64,000 nucleotides of DNA from Deinococcus sp. JMULE3 (GCF_013337115.1 NZ_SGWE01000004.1:2549501-2613500), one strand, 5' to 3'. Positions 28,108-37,827 are shown, numbered from the stretch's first letter. The notes: generated by a model not told the origin, from the sequence alone. Translations and numbers: made by a program.

Positions 28108-28605
28108 ATGACACACATCCTGGTCACGACGGACGGCAGTGAACTCGGTCACCGCGCCCTGCCGCACGCGCGGGCGCTGGCGGACGTCCTGCACGCACAG
28201 TTGACGGTCCTGAGCGTCGTGCTGGACGACACCATGCTGGTGGGGGAGTTCGCGTACATCCCGCCCGTGAGCGGGCCGGACGAGCAGGCGCGCGTGCAGG
28301 CGACCGAGGCGGACCTCGCCGAGCGGCTGCCGGGCGCGGCGGTCCGGGCCGAACTGGCGCGCGGGCGGCACACCACGCGCGTCATCCTGGACGTCGCCGC
28401 GGAACTGGAACCGGATCTGATCGTCATGGGCACGCACGGGCGCAGCGGGCTGGGCCGGGCGCTGCTGGGCAGCGTGGCGGAGGGAGTGGCGCATCACGCG
28501 CCCGCGCCGGTCCTGCTGGTGCGCGAGGGGCAGCCCGTGACCGCCTGGGCCGCGCCGGGGGCGCTGGGTGTCCCGGGCGGACGGCCGAGCGGCCCGGTCG
28601 CCTGA
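28108..28605 (+). CDS. Universal stress protein (UspA family, ATP-binding type)
   Basis: This 165-residue protein has the Usp start ILVTTDGSELGHRAL and the ATP-binding loop GTHGRSGLGRALLGSVAE followed by PVLLVRE. It is probably a cytosolic stress-response protein. SD AGGAGGA at 28095-28101 precedes the ATG. The C-terminal 25 residues are Gly/Pro-rich and beyond the domain. No operon partner is visible. Confidence 0.92.
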   Translation: MTHILVTTDGSELGHRALPHARALADVLHAQLTVLSVVLDDTMLVGEFAYIPPVSGPDEQARVQATEADLAERLPGAAVRAELARGRHTTRVILDVAAELEPDLIVMGTHGRSGLGRALLGSVAEGVAHHAPAPVLLVREGQPVTAWAAPGALGVPGGRPSGPVA

Positions 28606-28683
28606 ACGCTCTGGGGGTGGCCCGCGTTCCGGGGGGACGCGGGTCACCGTCTGTTGCGCGGCGGGCGGGTAGACTGGCGCGTT

Positions 28684-31257
28684 ATGGCGGCGGTCAGGAA
28701 ACCAGAAGTGATGAGCCCGGTGGGCGGTGAGGCGCAACTGCGCGCCGCAGTGGAGGCCGGCGCGGACGCCGTGTTCTTCGGCGTGAATCCCGCGCGTGGC
28801 GAGGGCCGCGCGGACGGGGCGGGCTTCCACGCCCGCGCGAAGGTGGGCTTCGATCTGGAGGCCCTGCCGGACATCATGGGCGGCCTGCACGCGCGCGGCG
28901 TGCTGGGCTTCGTGACGTTCAACGTGCTGGTGTTCGACCGGGAACTGCGGCAGGCCGAGCGGCAGCTGATGGCCCTGGCGGAGGCCGGGGTGGACGCGCT
29001 GATCGTGCAGGATCACGGCGTGGCGCGCCTGGCGCACGAGATCTGCCCGGATCTGCCCATTCACGGCAGCACGCAGATGAGCATCACGTCCGCCGAGGGC
29101 GCCGAGCTGGCGCGGCGCTTCGGGGCGAGCCGCGTGGTGCTGGGCCGCGAACTGAGCCTGCGGGACATCGAGCGAATCAAGAACGCGACCGACATCGAAC
29201 TGGAGACGTTCGTGCACGGCGCGCTGTGCGTCAGTTACTCCGGGCAGTGTTTCTCCAGTGAGGCCTGGGGTGGGCGCAGCGCGAACCGCGGGCAGTGCGC
29301 GCAGGCGTGCCGCCTCCCGTACGAGCTGTTCGTGGACGGCGAGCACCGCGACCTGGGCGACGCCCGCTACCTGCTGTCGCCCGGGGACCTGTACGCGCTG
29401 CATCAGGTGCCGGAACTGGTGCGGATCGGCGTGGACTGCCTGAAGATCGAGGGCCGCTACAAGGACGCCGAGTTCGTCGCCCTGACGACCGCCGCGTACC
29501 GCAAGGCCGTGGACGAGGCCTGGGCGGGCCTCCCGCTGAGCGTCACCGCGCAGGAGGAACGCGACCTGGAACAGGTGTACTCGCGCGGGCTGGGGCCGCA
29601 CTTCATGGCGGGCACCAACCACCAGACCGTCGTGCGCGGCCGCGCGCCGAGGCACCGTGGCGTGCGCGTCGGCACCGTGCGCGGCGTGACCGAACGTGGC
29701 GTGCTGGTCGAACTGAGCGAGCCCCTGAAACCCGGCGACGGACTGGTGTTCGACCCCGCGAACTGGCGCACCCCGGAAGGGCGCGAGGAGGGCGGCTTCC
29801 TGTACGGCCTGTGGCAGGACGGCCGCCAGCTGGACGACGCGGCGCTGGACGGCGTGCGCGCGGGTGGCCTGTACGAGCTGCGCTTCGGGCGCGGCGCGGT
29901 GGACGGCCGCCGCGTGCGCGAGGGGGACCCGGTGTGGCGCACCCAGGACCCCACCCTGGCCGCCCGCGTGAAACCGCTGGTGGAGGCCGCCGACCCGCTG
30001 CACACCCGCCCGGTGGACGCGCACTTCGTCGGGCACGTGGGCCAGCCGCCCGCGCTGACCCTGACCGACGGGCAGGGCCGCAGCGTGACCGTCACACTGC
30101 CCGAACCGCTCTCCGGGGCACGCAACCGCGCGCTGGACGAGGCGGGCCTGCGCGAGCAGCTGGGGAAACTGGGCGGCACGCCGTACCACCTCGGGACCCT
30201 CAGCACCGATCTTCAGGGGGCGGGCTTCCTGCCGGTCAGCGCCCTGAACGCCCTGCGCCGCGAGGCCGCCGCCGCCCTGACCGACGCCCGCGCCGCCGCG
30301 CCCGAGCGGACGGTCACGCCGCGCCTGGACGACGCGCTGGCCGCCCTGACCCGCCCGCAGGCCCCCGCGCCCACCGCGACCCGCCTGCACGCGCTGGTCC
30401 GCACGCCCGAACAGCTGGACGCCGCGCTTGAGAGCCGGCCCGACTCGGTCACGCTGGACTACCTGGAACTGTACGGCCTGAAACCCAGCGTGGAACGCGT
30501 CCGGGCCGCCGGGATCCCCGTGCGGGTGGCCAGCCCCCGCATCCTGAAACCCACCGAGCAGAACCTCCAGAAGTTCCTCGAATCCCTGGGCGCGGGCATC
30601 CTGGTCCGCAGCGGCGGCCTGCTGGAAGGCCTGCAGGCCGCCGGGACGACGGCGGAACTCACGGGGGATTTCAGCCTGAACGCCGCGAACGTCCTGACCA
30701 CCCGCGCGCTGCTGGACCTGGGGTTGAAACGCCTGACGCCCACCTTCGACCTGAACGCCCAGCAGATCACCGAACTGGCCTCCCTGGTGGGTGGCGCGGC
30801 GCTGGAACCCGTCGCGTACGGGCACCTGCCGGTCTTCCACACCGAGCATTGCGTGTTCTGCCGTTTCCTGAGCAGCGGCACCGATTACACGAACTGCGGG
30901 CACCCCTGCGAGTCGCACCGCGTCGCGCTGCGGGACGAGCGGGGCCGCGCGCACCCGGTCATGGCGGACGTCGGCTGCCGCAACACCGTGTTCGAGGGTC
31001 GCCCCCAGGTGGCCGCCGCGCACCTGCGCGACTGGCAGGCGGCAGGCATCCGCGACCTCCGGGTGGAATTCGTGCACGAGACGCCCGAGCAGGTCCGCGA
31101 GGTCATCGCCGCGCACCGCGCGTACCTGAACGGCGAACTGAACGCCGCGCAACTCCAGGCGGCGCTGGACGACCTGACCGAGCAGGGCACCACCGAGGGC
31201 AGCCTGTTTGTCCCGAACGACTTCGGGCTGCTGGACGCCCTGCCCATCCTGAGCTGA
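28684..31257 (+). CDS. Peptidase U32 family protein, RlhA-like 23S rRNA hydroxylase candidate
   Basis: This 857-residue U32 protein has the family signature ETFVHGALCVSYSGQC with conserved Cys, an N-terminal TIM-barrel-like start (EVMSPVGGEAQLRAAVEAGA), a DUF3656-like central part and a C-terminal Cys cluster (HCVFC...NCGHPCESH). E. coli RlhA, of this family, makes 5-hydroxycytidine in 23S rRNA, and D. radiodurans carries that modification, so this is the likely role. Cys residues suggest an iron-sulfur centre. ATG 28684 is 8 nt after TAGACT, leaderless-type. A terminator follows. Confidence 0.85.
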   Translation: MAAVRKPEVMSPVGGEAQLRAAVEAGADAVFFGVNPARGEGRADGAGFHARAKVGFDLEALPDIMGGLHARGVLGFVTFNVLVFDRELRQAERQLMALAEAGVDALIVQDHGVARLAHEICPDLPIHGSTQMSITSAEGAELARRFGASRVVLGRELSLRDIERIKNATDIELETFVHGALCVSYSGQCFSSEAWGGRSANRGQCAQACRLPYELFVDGEHRDLGDARYLLSPGDLYALHQVPELVRIGVDCLKIEGRYKDAEFVALTTAAYRKAVDEAWAGLPLSVTAQEERDLEQVYSRGLGPHFMAGTNHQTVVRGRAPRHRGVRVGTVRGVTERGVLVELSEPLKPGDGLVFDPANWRTPEGREEGGFLYGLWQDGRQLDDAALDGVRAGGLYELRFGRGAVDGRRVREGDPVWRTQDPTLAARVKPLVEAADPLHTRPVDAHFVGHVGQPPALTLTDGQGRSVTVTLPEPLSGARNRALDEAGLREQLGKLGGTPYHLGTLSTDLQGAGFLPVSALNALRREAAAALTDARAAAPERTVTPRLDDALAALTRPQAPAPTATRLHALVRTPEQLDAALESRPDSVTLDYLELYGLKPSVERVRAAGIPVRVASPRILKPTEQNLQKFLESLGAGILVRSGGLLEGLQAAGTTAELTGDFSLNAANVLTTRALLDLGLKRLTPTFDLNAQQITELASLVGGAALEPVAYGHLPVFHTEHCVFCRFLSSGTDYTNCGHPCESHRVALRDERGRAHPVMADVGCRNTVFEGRPQVAAAHLRDWQAAGIRDLRVEFVHETPEQVREVIAAHRAYLNGELNAAQLQAALDDLTEQGTTEGSLFVPNDFGLLDALPILS

Positions 31258-31293
31258 TCGGCGTAAAACGGACGTACGGTCCCCCCCCGGATT

Positions 31294-31316
31294 GCCCCCT
31301 GCCGGGGGCGTTTTCC
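31294..31316 (+). terminator. Terminator after the U32 gene
   Basis: GCCCCC (31294-31299) pairs with GGGGGC (31304-31309), followed by GTTTTCC. Confidence 0.75.
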
Positions 31317-31367
31317 TGGGCTGGGTGTTTTCTCACGTACGCGGCGCGGGGCTGTGTACGCTGGGTC

Positions 31368-31892
31368 ATGGCGACCCTGGCGCACCCGGTGAAGGTGGAA
31401 CGGCATGACGTGCCGGGTCGGCAGCATCACACGAACACCGGGGTGCGCCCGGTGCACACGTACCACCGCACCCCGCACGGCCTGTACGTCGCGCGGACCT
31501 TCGCGGGCCACCCGCGCATCCGGCACTGGCAGGCGCACCTGCTTCCGGGGCTGAACCTCGTGGCGTGCCGGTACGACTTCCACGGGCGGCGCGAGCACGA
31601 CTACTACCTGGACGTGGCGACCATCACGGACGCGGGGGACGTGTGGGAGGTCCGGGACCTGTACCTGGACCTGATCGTGCACGACGGGCTGATGGCCGAG
31701 ATCGTGGACACCGACGAACTCGTGGCGTCCCGCGCCGAGGGGTTCATCGGGGAAGGCGAGGCGCTGCGGGCCGTGCAGGTCGCGCACGACACGCTGTCCG
31801 GACTGGCCCGCGCCCGCTACAGCCTGAACGACTGGCTGGCGACGCGCGGCGTGCGGCTGCACTGGCACGAGTGGAGCCTGCTCAGCCGCTGA
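31368..31892 (+). CDS. DUF402 domain protein
   Basis: This 174-residue protein has the DUF402 pattern: RYDFHGRREHDYYLDVATIT, then WEVRDLYLDLIVHDG and VDTDEL. Characterised DUF402 proteins act on nucleoside di- or triphosphates or on RNA, using acidic residues in the LYLD/DVD region; a related role is inferred. ATG 31368 follows TACGCT by 5 nt with no SD (leaderless). The longer open frame upstream belongs to a shadow of the U32 gene. Confidence 0.8.
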   Translation: MATLAHPVKVERHDVPGRQHHTNTGVRPVHTYHRTPHGLYVARTFAGHPRIRHWQAHLLPGLNLVACRYDFHGRREHDYYLDVATITDAGDVWEVRDLYLDLIVHDGLMAEIVDTDELVASRAEGFIGEGEALRAVQVAHDTLSGLARARYSLNDWLATRGVRLHWHEWSLLSR

Positions 31893-31935
31893 CCTGTGGC
31901 ATCCCCGCACAGCCCTGTCCACTACCCTGGCGGGC

Positions 31936-32655
31936 ATGACCGACACTGCCGCCGACCCGCAGGCCCGACTGGAGGCCGCCCTGCCCGCCGCCCTGGAACG
32001 CCTGCGGGCCACGCCGGGTGCGTACGCGGCGCTGTGGTGCGGGAGTGCCGCGCGGGGCGAGGGGAACGCTCACAGCGACCTGGACTTCCACGTGCTCGTG
32101 AGGGGGGACGACCGCTGGCGCGCGAACTACGTCGTGGACGGCGTGCCGGTCGAGGCGTTCCACAACCCCGTGCGCAAGGTCCGCGCGATGTTCGCCGCGG
32201 GGCAGGGCGACACGATCGCCATGTACGCCAAGGGCCGCCCCGTGTGGCCGCACCCGGACCTGGACGCCCTGATCGTCGAGGCCCGCGCCCTGCACGCCGC
32301 CGGGCCGGAAGCACGTCCCCTGGGTCAGCAGGCCCGTTTCCGGCTGGTCGAGGAGGTCATGGACGCCCGCGCCCTGGCCGCGGCGGGCGACCCGCTGCAC
32401 GTGCTCGTGGCGTGCCGCGCCGCCGGACTGGCCGTGGAGGCGCTGTTCGGGGTGCGCGGCTGGTGGGGGGTCAAACCGCAGCGCTGGCTGGGCACGCTGG
32501 CCGGGCGTGATCCGAAGGCCGCCCACGACCTCCGGGTGGTGCTGACCGCGCCGGACGCCGGGGCGCGGCAGGCGGCGCTGGAGGCCCTGACCGTCCGCGT
32601 GACCGGCGACCTGACCTACCACGAGGGCGGCAGCGACCCGGTCGCGGTGCCCTGA
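31936..32655 (+). CDS. Nucleotidyltransferase-fold protein
   Basis: This 239-residue protein carries the pol-beta-type motif WCGSAARGEGNAHSDLDFHV near residues 34-53 (GS with the catalytic DxD), followed by a helical region. It may transfer a nucleotide to a small molecule or protein; antitoxin-like MNT proteins are shorter. ATG 31936 lies 7 nt after TACCCT (leaderless). No toxin partner lies beside it. The substrate is unknown. Confidence 0.75.
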   Translation: MTDTAADPQARLEAALPAALERLRATPGAYAALWCGSAARGEGNAHSDLDFHVLVRGDDRWRANYVVDGVPVEAFHNPVRKVRAMFAAGQGDTIAMYAKGRPVWPHPDLDALIVEARALHAAGPEARPLGQQARFRLVEEVMDARALAAAGDPLHVLVACRAAGLAVEALFGVRGWWGVKPQRWLGTLAGRDPKAAHDLRVVLTAPDAGARQAALEALTVRVTGDLTYHEGGSDPVAVP

Positions 32656-32752
32656 CCCCCGATCCCCTGACCGTCGCCGCCGGGCCGAACCTGAAGGGCG
32701 TTCAGGCGCCCCTCAGCCGTCCGTGGGGTGGCCCGGGCAGACTGCGGGGCAG

Positions 32753-34021
32753 ATGGCACGATTCTCGACCCGCAGTCTCAGCAGTGGCCCCGCCGGGCGC
32801 GGCACCCGCGTCGCTGGCAAGAAAGTTCTCGTCCTGATCCTCGCCGGGGGGAAGGGCGAGCGGCTGGGCGTCCTGACGCAGGAGCGCGCCAAGCCCGCCC
32901 TGACGTTCGGCGGCACGTACCGCCTGATCGACTTCGCGCTGAGCAACTGCATGCACAGCGGCCTGCCGGACGTGTGGGTGCTGGAGGAATACCAGCTGCA
33001 CACCCTGAACGACCACCTGACGAACGGCCGCCCCTGGGACCTGGACCGCACGTACGGCGGCCTGGAGGTGCTGCCCCCCAGCCCGGACACGCTGACCGGC
33101 GCGCTGGAGGACGCCGGGAACGCGGACGCCCTGCATGCCAACCGGCACCTGATCCGCTCGTTCGCGCCGGACGTGCTGGTGGTCCTGTCCGCCGATCACG
33201 TGTACACCCTGGACTACACCGAGGTCATCCTCCACCACCTGAAGGTCGGCGCGGCCGTCACGATGGTCACCACCGATCTTCCTGCCGGGGAGGACGCGGG
33301 CCGTTTCGGGAACGTGCAGGTCACGAAACGGGGCCGCGTGAAGCGCTTCGCGTACAAGCCCGAACAGCCGCTGGGTGGCCCCATCACCACGGAAGTCTTC
33401 GTGTACGACGCGCCCGCGCTGCTGCGCACCCTGGACGACCTGCGCGCCGCCACGCCCGCCGGGAAGGGCCTGGGGGACTTCGGGCACGCGCTGATCCCCT
33501 CGTTCGTGAAGGCGAAGACGGCGCACGCGTACGAACTGGACGGCTACTGGCTGGACGTGGGCCTGCCCGGCGCGTATTTCCGCGCGCACCAGGACCTCCT
33601 CGCGGGCCGCTCGGTGCGGCTGGACGCGCCCGACTGGCCGGTCCTGAGCAGCAGCATCCCCCGCATGCCCGCCCGGATTGCGCAGGGCGCGCGGGTGGAG
33701 GACAGCCTCGTGTCGTACGGCTGCCACGTGCAGGGCCGCGTGATCCGCTCGGTGCTGTCCCCCGGCGTGACCGTGGAGGCCGGGGCGGTCGTCGAGGACG
33801 CCGTGATCCTCCGCGACGCGACCATCCGCGCCGGAGCGCACGTGCGCCGCGCCATCGTGGACGAGGAAGCCGTCATCGCCGCCTGCGTGGACGGCGGCCC
33901 GGATGGTCTGGCCGTGATCGGCGCGCGCGCCCACATCGCTGCGCCCGTCAAGGGCGACACGCAGGTGGAACCGGGCCGCCGCTGGCGCAAAGGCTCCCGC
34001 GAACGCACCGCCCACGAGTAA
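32753..34021 (+). CDS. glgC: Glucose-1-phosphate adenylyltransferase (GlgC-like)
   Basis: This 422-residue sugar nucleotidyltransferase should make ADP-glucose for glycogen. The nucleotide loop LILAGGKGERLGVLTQERAK, FGGTYRLIDFALSNCMHSG, LSADHVY and GYWLDVG are intact, and a left-handed beta-helix follows from about 300 (VLSPGVTVEAGAVVEDAVIL). ATG 32753 follows CAGACT by 9 nt. The 20 C-terminal residues are basic and extra. With the debranching gene at the left edge, it supports a glycogen pathway in this region. Confidence 0.88.
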   Translation: MARFSTRSLSSGPAGRGTRVAGKKVLVLILAGGKGERLGVLTQERAKPALTFGGTYRLIDFALSNCMHSGLPDVWVLEEYQLHTLNDHLTNGRPWDLDRTYGGLEVLPPSPDTLTGALEDAGNADALHANRHLIRSFAPDVLVVLSADHVYTLDYTEVILHHLKVGAAVTMVTTDLPAGEDAGRFGNVQVTKRGRVKRFAYKPEQPLGGPITTEVFVYDAPALLRTLDDLRAATPAGKGLGDFGHALIPSFVKAKTAHAYELDGYWLDVGLPGAYFRAHQDLLAGRSVRLDAPDWPVLSSSIPRMPARIAQGARVEDSLVSYGCHVQGRVIRSVLSPGVTVEAGAVVEDAVILRDATIRAGAHVRRAIVDEEAVIAACVDGGPDGLAVIGARAHIAAPVKGDTQVEPGRRWRKGSRERTAHE

Positions 34022-34028
34022 AGCAGAA

Positions 34029-34069
34029 CCCCCTCCCACCCATCCGGCAGGAGGCGGCAGGGGAGGGGC
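34029..34069. terminator. Hairpin between convergent glgC and MFS genes
   Basis: CCCCTCCC pairs with GGGGAGGGG across about 22 nt. There is no strong T run on either strand. Confidence 0.45.
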
Positions 34070-34072
34070 CGC

Positions 34073-35446
34073 TCAGTCCGCCCCGCTGGGCGCGTACCCG
34101 GACAGCGCCGGGTCCTCCACGCGCCGCAGGGCCGGGTTCAGGAGTTGCAGACCCGCCACGACCGCCAGCGTCAGGCCCGCCGCGACCGCCACGCCGCCCG
34201 GCGCGTACCGTGCGGCCAGGAGGCCCGCCAGCGCACTGCTGGCCGGGGACGTGAACTGCGCGATCAGGCGTCGGACACTGAACACCCGGCCCTGCAGCTC
34301 GGGCGGCACCTGCGACTGCCAGATGCTCTGCGAGTGCGCGTTCATCGCCGGGAAGGTCAGCCCCATGACGAGCAGGGCCGCCGCCGCGCCCAGCACGGTG
34401 CCCGCCGCGCCGAACGCCGCGAACGCCAGCCCCGACACGATCATGGGCACCAGCACGCCCAGCACCCGGTTCCGTTTCAGGCCGCCCCAGGTGCTGATCA
34501 GCACCCCCCCCAGCACGCCGCCGACGCTCTGCACGACCGCCAGGGTCGCCAGCGTGCCCTGGAGCGTCCCGCCGCGCGCCTCCCAGTCGCCGTTCAGGCC
34601 GAACTTCACGATCAGGGGCTCCAGCACGCCCAGGTTGCTCGTGCACAGGTTCGCCACGGCGAACGTCAGCAGCAGGGCCAGCAGGGGCCGCCGCTGCCCG
34701 ATGAACACCCACCCGAAGCGCATGTCCGCCAGCAGGCTGCCGCGCGCTTCTCCCTCCCGCCGCACCGGGGATGGCACGCGCAGCCGCGACAGGATCAGGA
34801 CCGCCACCAGGAACGTCACCGCGTCCACCGCGTACGCGAACGGCACCCCGTCCTGCAGGCCCGAGAGCCACGCCGGACCACTCCCGCTCTGGCGCAGCAG
34901 GGCGGGCACGCCGATCAGCAGCGCCGCCGCCGCCGGACCCACCAGCCCCGCCAGACTCCACACCGTCTGCATCATGCCGTTCGCGCGCGGCAGCCGCTCA
35001 CGCGGCACCAGACTCGTGTAACTCGCGTCGAACGCCGAACCGTGGAACGTAGACACCGCGCCCATCAGGGCCGTGAGGACCACCAGCGCCCACAGCGGCG
35101 TCGCCGCCGAACCCACCAGCAGCAGCGTCCCCAGCGTCAGCGCCACGCCCGCCACGTCGCAGGCCAGCATGATCCGCCGCCGGTCATGCCGGTCCGTCCA
35201 CGCGCCCGCCAGCGGCGCCAGCAGCGTCGCCGTGAGCGCCCACGCCAGCGCGGTCAGCGACAGCGCCGCCGCCAGCTGCGGCTTCTGCTCCGCCAGCGGA
35301 AAACGCGTCTGCGTCAGGTAGATGTTGAACGCGAAGCCCGCGATGGCCGACCCGATCACGCTCAGCGCCTGCGACCCCCACAGCCACAGGAACGTCCGCC
35401 ACCCGTCCGGCGGCGACAGGGACTCGGGGGAAGCAGGGGAGGTCAT
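34073..35446 (-). CDS. MFS transporter (drug-efflux type)
   Basis: This 457-residue inner-membrane transporter has about twelve helices. The loop-2 signature appears as GAWTDRHDRRRIML, and the central loop carries RRPLLALL. The MTSP N-terminus and NxYLTQTRFPLA region match MFS proteins annotated as macrolide or enterobactin exporters, but the substrate is not established. ATG 35446 lies 6 nt after TACGCT on the minus strand (leaderless). It is divergent from the GNAT gene, with back-to-back promoters in 66 bp. Confidence 0.86.
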   Translation of the reverse strand: MTSPASPESLSPPDGWRTFLWLWGSQALSVIGSAIAGFAFNIYLTQTRFPLAEQKPQLAAALSLTALAWALTATLLAPLAGAWTDRHDRRRIMLACDVAGVALTLGTLLLVGSAATPLWALVVLTALMGAVSTFHGSAFDASYTSLVPRERLPRANGMMQTVWSLAGLVGPAAAALLIGVPALLRQSGSGPAWLSGLQDGVPFAYAVDAVTFLVAVLILSRLRVPSPVRREGEARGSLLADMRFGWVFIGQRRPLLALLLTFAVANLCTSNLGVLEPLIVKFGLNGDWEARGGTLQGTLATLAVVQSVGGVLGGVLISTWGGLKRNRVLGVLVPMIVSGLAFAAFGAAGTVLGAAAALLVMGLTFPAMNAHSQSIWQSQVPPELQGRVFSVRRLIAQFTSPASSALAGLLAARYAPGGVAVAAGLTLAVVAGLQLLNPALRRVEDPALSGYAPSGAD

Positions 35447-35512
35447 GCGCCCAGCGTAGGCCCACCCCCACGCGCCGCACATGCGCCAGATGACCTGTCC
35501 TACCCTGACCCC

Positions 35513-35923
35513 ATGCTGCGCCTGCACGCCACCCCCACCCCCGACACCGACGCCCTCCTGACCCGTGCCATGGCTCCCGAAACACAGCGCATCCAGGCCG
35601 CCCTGCACCGCTACCGCACCGATCCCGACTGGCAGCTGCACACCTGGGAGGTCGCCGGACAGGTCGTCTGCGCCGCCGGGCTGACCACTCAGGGAACACA
35701 CGCCACCGTTCTTCACATCGGCACGCACCCCGACCACACCGGGCAGGGCCACGCCCGCGCCCTCCTGCACGCCCTGATGGACACCCTGCACCTGCACACC
35801 CTGACCGCCGAAACCGACGATGACGCCGCCGACTTCTACCGCCACAGCGGCTTCCACGTCCAGGAAATTCCCAGTCCCTGGGACCGCCGCCGCTACCGCT
35901 GCACCCTCACGCGGGAGGCGTGA
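35513..35923 (+). CDS. GNAT-family acetyltransferase
   Basis: This 136-residue small GNAT has the acetyl-CoA motif LHIGTHPDHTGQGHARALL and the C-terminal DDDAADFYRHSGFHV. Its Thr/His/Pro-rich composition differs from the two GNATs at 3.8-4.8 kb. ATG 35513 lies 6 nt after TACCCT (leaderless). It is convergent with the RNase HI gene. Confidence 0.83.
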   Translation: MLRLHATPTPDTDALLTRAMAPETQRIQAALHRYRTDPDWQLHTWEVAGQVVCAAGLTTQGTHATVLHIGTHPDHTGQGHARALLHALMDTLHLHTLTAETDDDAADFYRHSGFHVQEIPSPWDRRRYRCTLTREA

Positions 35924-35984
35924 TCAGGCCGAAAGCATGTGCCCGGAGCGGCTCCGGCCAGAGGTGCGGCTGGTCCATCCCGAC

Positions 35985-36530
35985 CTACTTCCGCAGTTTC
36001 TTGCGTTCCTGCACGGCGAGTTCGTCCACGCGTTCGTTCTCGCCGTGCCCGGCGTGTCCCTTGACCCACACGAACGTCAGGGCGTGCGTCTTGGCCTGCG
36101 CGATGAGTTCCTCCCACAGGTCCTGGTTCTTCACGGGGTCGCCCCCGGCGGTCTTCCAGCCGTTACGCTGCCACCTCAGGATCCAGCCGTCCGTGAAGGC
36201 CTTGCGCAGGTACTGGCTGTCGGTCACGACCCGCACCTGGCAGGGCCGTTTGAGGACCTTCAGGCCCTCGAGGAGGCCGCGCAGTTCCATGCGGTTGTTG
36301 GTGGTGCCTTCCTCGTTGCCGCTCAGGACGAGTTCCTTGCCCTTGTAATTCAGGATGGTGGCCCAGCCGCCGTGTCCGGCCTGGGTGTCGCACGCGCCGT
36401 CGCTGTACAGTTCGACGTTCTCCCCGGTGATGGGCGCGTCTGGCTGGATGCCGGCTTTGATGGGCAGGCGGTCGCGCGCGGCGGCCTGCGCTTTCTGCGC
36501 GGCGGATTGGGGGCGGTGCGGGCGCGACAT
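35985..36530 (-). CDS. rnhA: Ribonuclease HI
   Basis: RNase HI cleaves RNA in RNA-DNA hybrids. The catalytic residues are visible: Asp44 (ELYSDGACD), Glu82 (NRMELRG), Asp104 (VVTDSQYL) and Asp169 in HGENERVDELA. The basic protrusion WQRNGWKTAGGDPVKN is present. The 181-residue length reflects a 35-residue N-terminal extension. ATG 36530 is 7 nt after TACAGT (leaderless). It is divergent from the DUF4870 gene with only 39 bp between starts. Confidence 0.95.
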   Translation of the reverse strand: MSRPHRPQSAAQKAQAAARDRLPIKAGIQPDAPITGENVELYSDGACDTQAGHGGWATILNYKGKELVLSGNEEGTTNNRMELRGLLEGLKVLKRPCQVRVVTDSQYLRKAFTDGWILRWQRNGWKTAGGDPVKNQDLWEELIAQAKTHALTFVWVKGHAGHGENERVDELAVQERKKLRK

Positions 36531-36569
36531 CCTGGGAACTGTAGGGAGGGGCGGCCCGTACTGTCAAGC

Positions 36570-37031
36570 ATGATCCGCTCGCCGTTGACCATTCCCGAAC
36601 CGGACCGCACGCCCGCGATCGTCACGCACCTGTCGCCGCTGGCGGGGTTCCTGATCCCGACGGTGGGGAACCTGCTGGGGCCGCTGGTGGCGTGGCTGGC
36701 GTACCGGGACCGCAGCCGAGCGCTGGACGATCAGGGCAAGGAGGCGCTGAACTTCCAGATCAGCTGGTGGCTGTACTCGCTGGTGGTGGGCGTGCTGGGC
36801 TTCGCGCTGTTCAGCCTGGGCCTGCTGGGGGGTGCGGTGGGCGCGGCGGCGGGCGCGCCGGACGTGGGAGCGTTCGCGTTCCTAGGGTCGTTCGGGGCGT
36901 TCTTCCTGCTGTTCCTGCCGGTGCTGCTGATCACGAGTCTGGTGCCGTTCGTGTTCATGATCCTGGCGGTGGTGCGGGTCAGTGCGGGGCAGGCGTACCA
37001 CTATCCCCTCAGCATCCGCTTTCTGAAGTAG
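36570..37031 (+). CDS. DUF4870-like membrane protein
   Basis: This 153-residue protein begins with a DUF4870-type pattern, HLSPLAGFLIPTVGNLLGPLVAWL followed by KEALNFQISWWLY (shown here in part), and has about three more helices ending AYHYPLSIRFLK. The family is widespread with no known function. ATG 36570 lies 5 nt after TACTGT (leaderless). It is followed by the PIG-L gene with its own promoter. Confidence 0.82.
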   Translation: MIRSPLTIPEPDRTPAIVTHLSPLAGFLIPTVGNLLGPLVAWLAYRDRSRALDDQGKEALNFQISWWLYSLVVGVLGFALFSLGLLGGAVGAAAGAPDVGAFAFLGSFGAFFLLFLPVLLITSLVPFVFMILAVVRVSAGQAYHYPLSIRFLK

Positions 37032-37074
37032 GGCGCTGGGTGAAGGGGGAAGGCACCGGGGTATGCTGCTCTGC

Positions 37075-37827
37075 ATGCGGATCATGGCTGTGTTTGCGCA
37101 CCCGGACGACGAGATCGGGTGCATCGGGACGCTGGCGAAGCACGCGGCGCGCGGGGACGAGGTGCTGCTGGTCTGGACGACGCTGGGTGAACTCGCCAGT
37201 CAGTTCGGGGACACCTCGCACGAGGAGGTGACCCGCGTGCGCCGAGAGCATGGCGCGTGGGTCGCCCAGAGGATCGGGGCGCGGTATCACTTCTTCGACA
37301 TGGGGGACAGCCGCATGACGGGCGGCCGCGCCGAGGCGCTGCAACTGGCGCGGCTGTACGCGCAGTTCCGGCCGAACGCGGTGATCACCTGGAGTGACGA
37401 TCACCCGCACCCGGATCACCGGATGACGGCGAAGATCGCGTTCGATGCGATCACCCTGGCGCGCATCCCGAAGATCATCAACGAGGCGGGGGGCGCCGCG
37501 ATGCCGCCCGCGCCGGACCTGAGCGGGGACGCCGCGCCCGAGAGTGGCGAGGACGTGCGCCGCCTGGACGCGTGGCGCGAACCGGTGCGGTTCTACCAGT
37601 ACTTCGCGCCCGCCAGTCCGTACCCGGAGGTGTTCGTGAACACGGCGGACACCCTGGACGTCGCGGCGGAGGTCATGGGGTTCTATCAGGCGTTCTACAG
37701 GTGGCAGTGGACGGCGGAGCAGTACCGGGCGGCGCGGGTGGACCTGGGGCGCCTGGCGGGCGTGGGCGCCGCTGAGCGGTTCAACCTGCGGGTCACGCAT
37801 CTGCCCGCGCGGGACTACCTGCACTGA
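37075..37827 (+). CDS. PIG-L/LmbE-family deacetylase
   Basis: This 250-residue zinc-dependent N-deacetylase has the motif VFAHPDDE (near 5-12) and the second zinc motif DDHPHPDHR near 107. Family members remove acetyl groups from GlcNAc conjugates, including BshB in bacillithiol synthesis. Deinococcus makes bacillithiol, so BshB is possible but unproven. ATG 37075 follows TATGCT by 7 nt; the ATG at 37063 lies inside that promoter and is rejected. Confidence 0.85.
   Translation: MRIMAVFAHPDDEIGCIGTLAKHAARGDEVLLVWTTLGELASQFGDTSHEEVTRVRREHGAWVAQRIGARYHFFDMGDSRMTGGRAEALQLARLYAQFRPNAVITWSDDHPHPDHRMTAKIAFDAITLARIPKIINEAGGAAMPPAPDLSGDAAPESGEDVRRLDAWREPVRFYQYFAPASPYPEVFVNTADTLDVAAEVMGFYQAFYRWQWTAEQYRAARVDLGRLAGVGAAERFNLRVTHLPARDYLH

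Noticed and set aside
28075..28142. 23-codon ORF overlapping the universal stress protein start
   Set aside because: It runs 35 nt into the gene in another frame and does not end at the start codon, so it does not fit the mini-ORF pattern.
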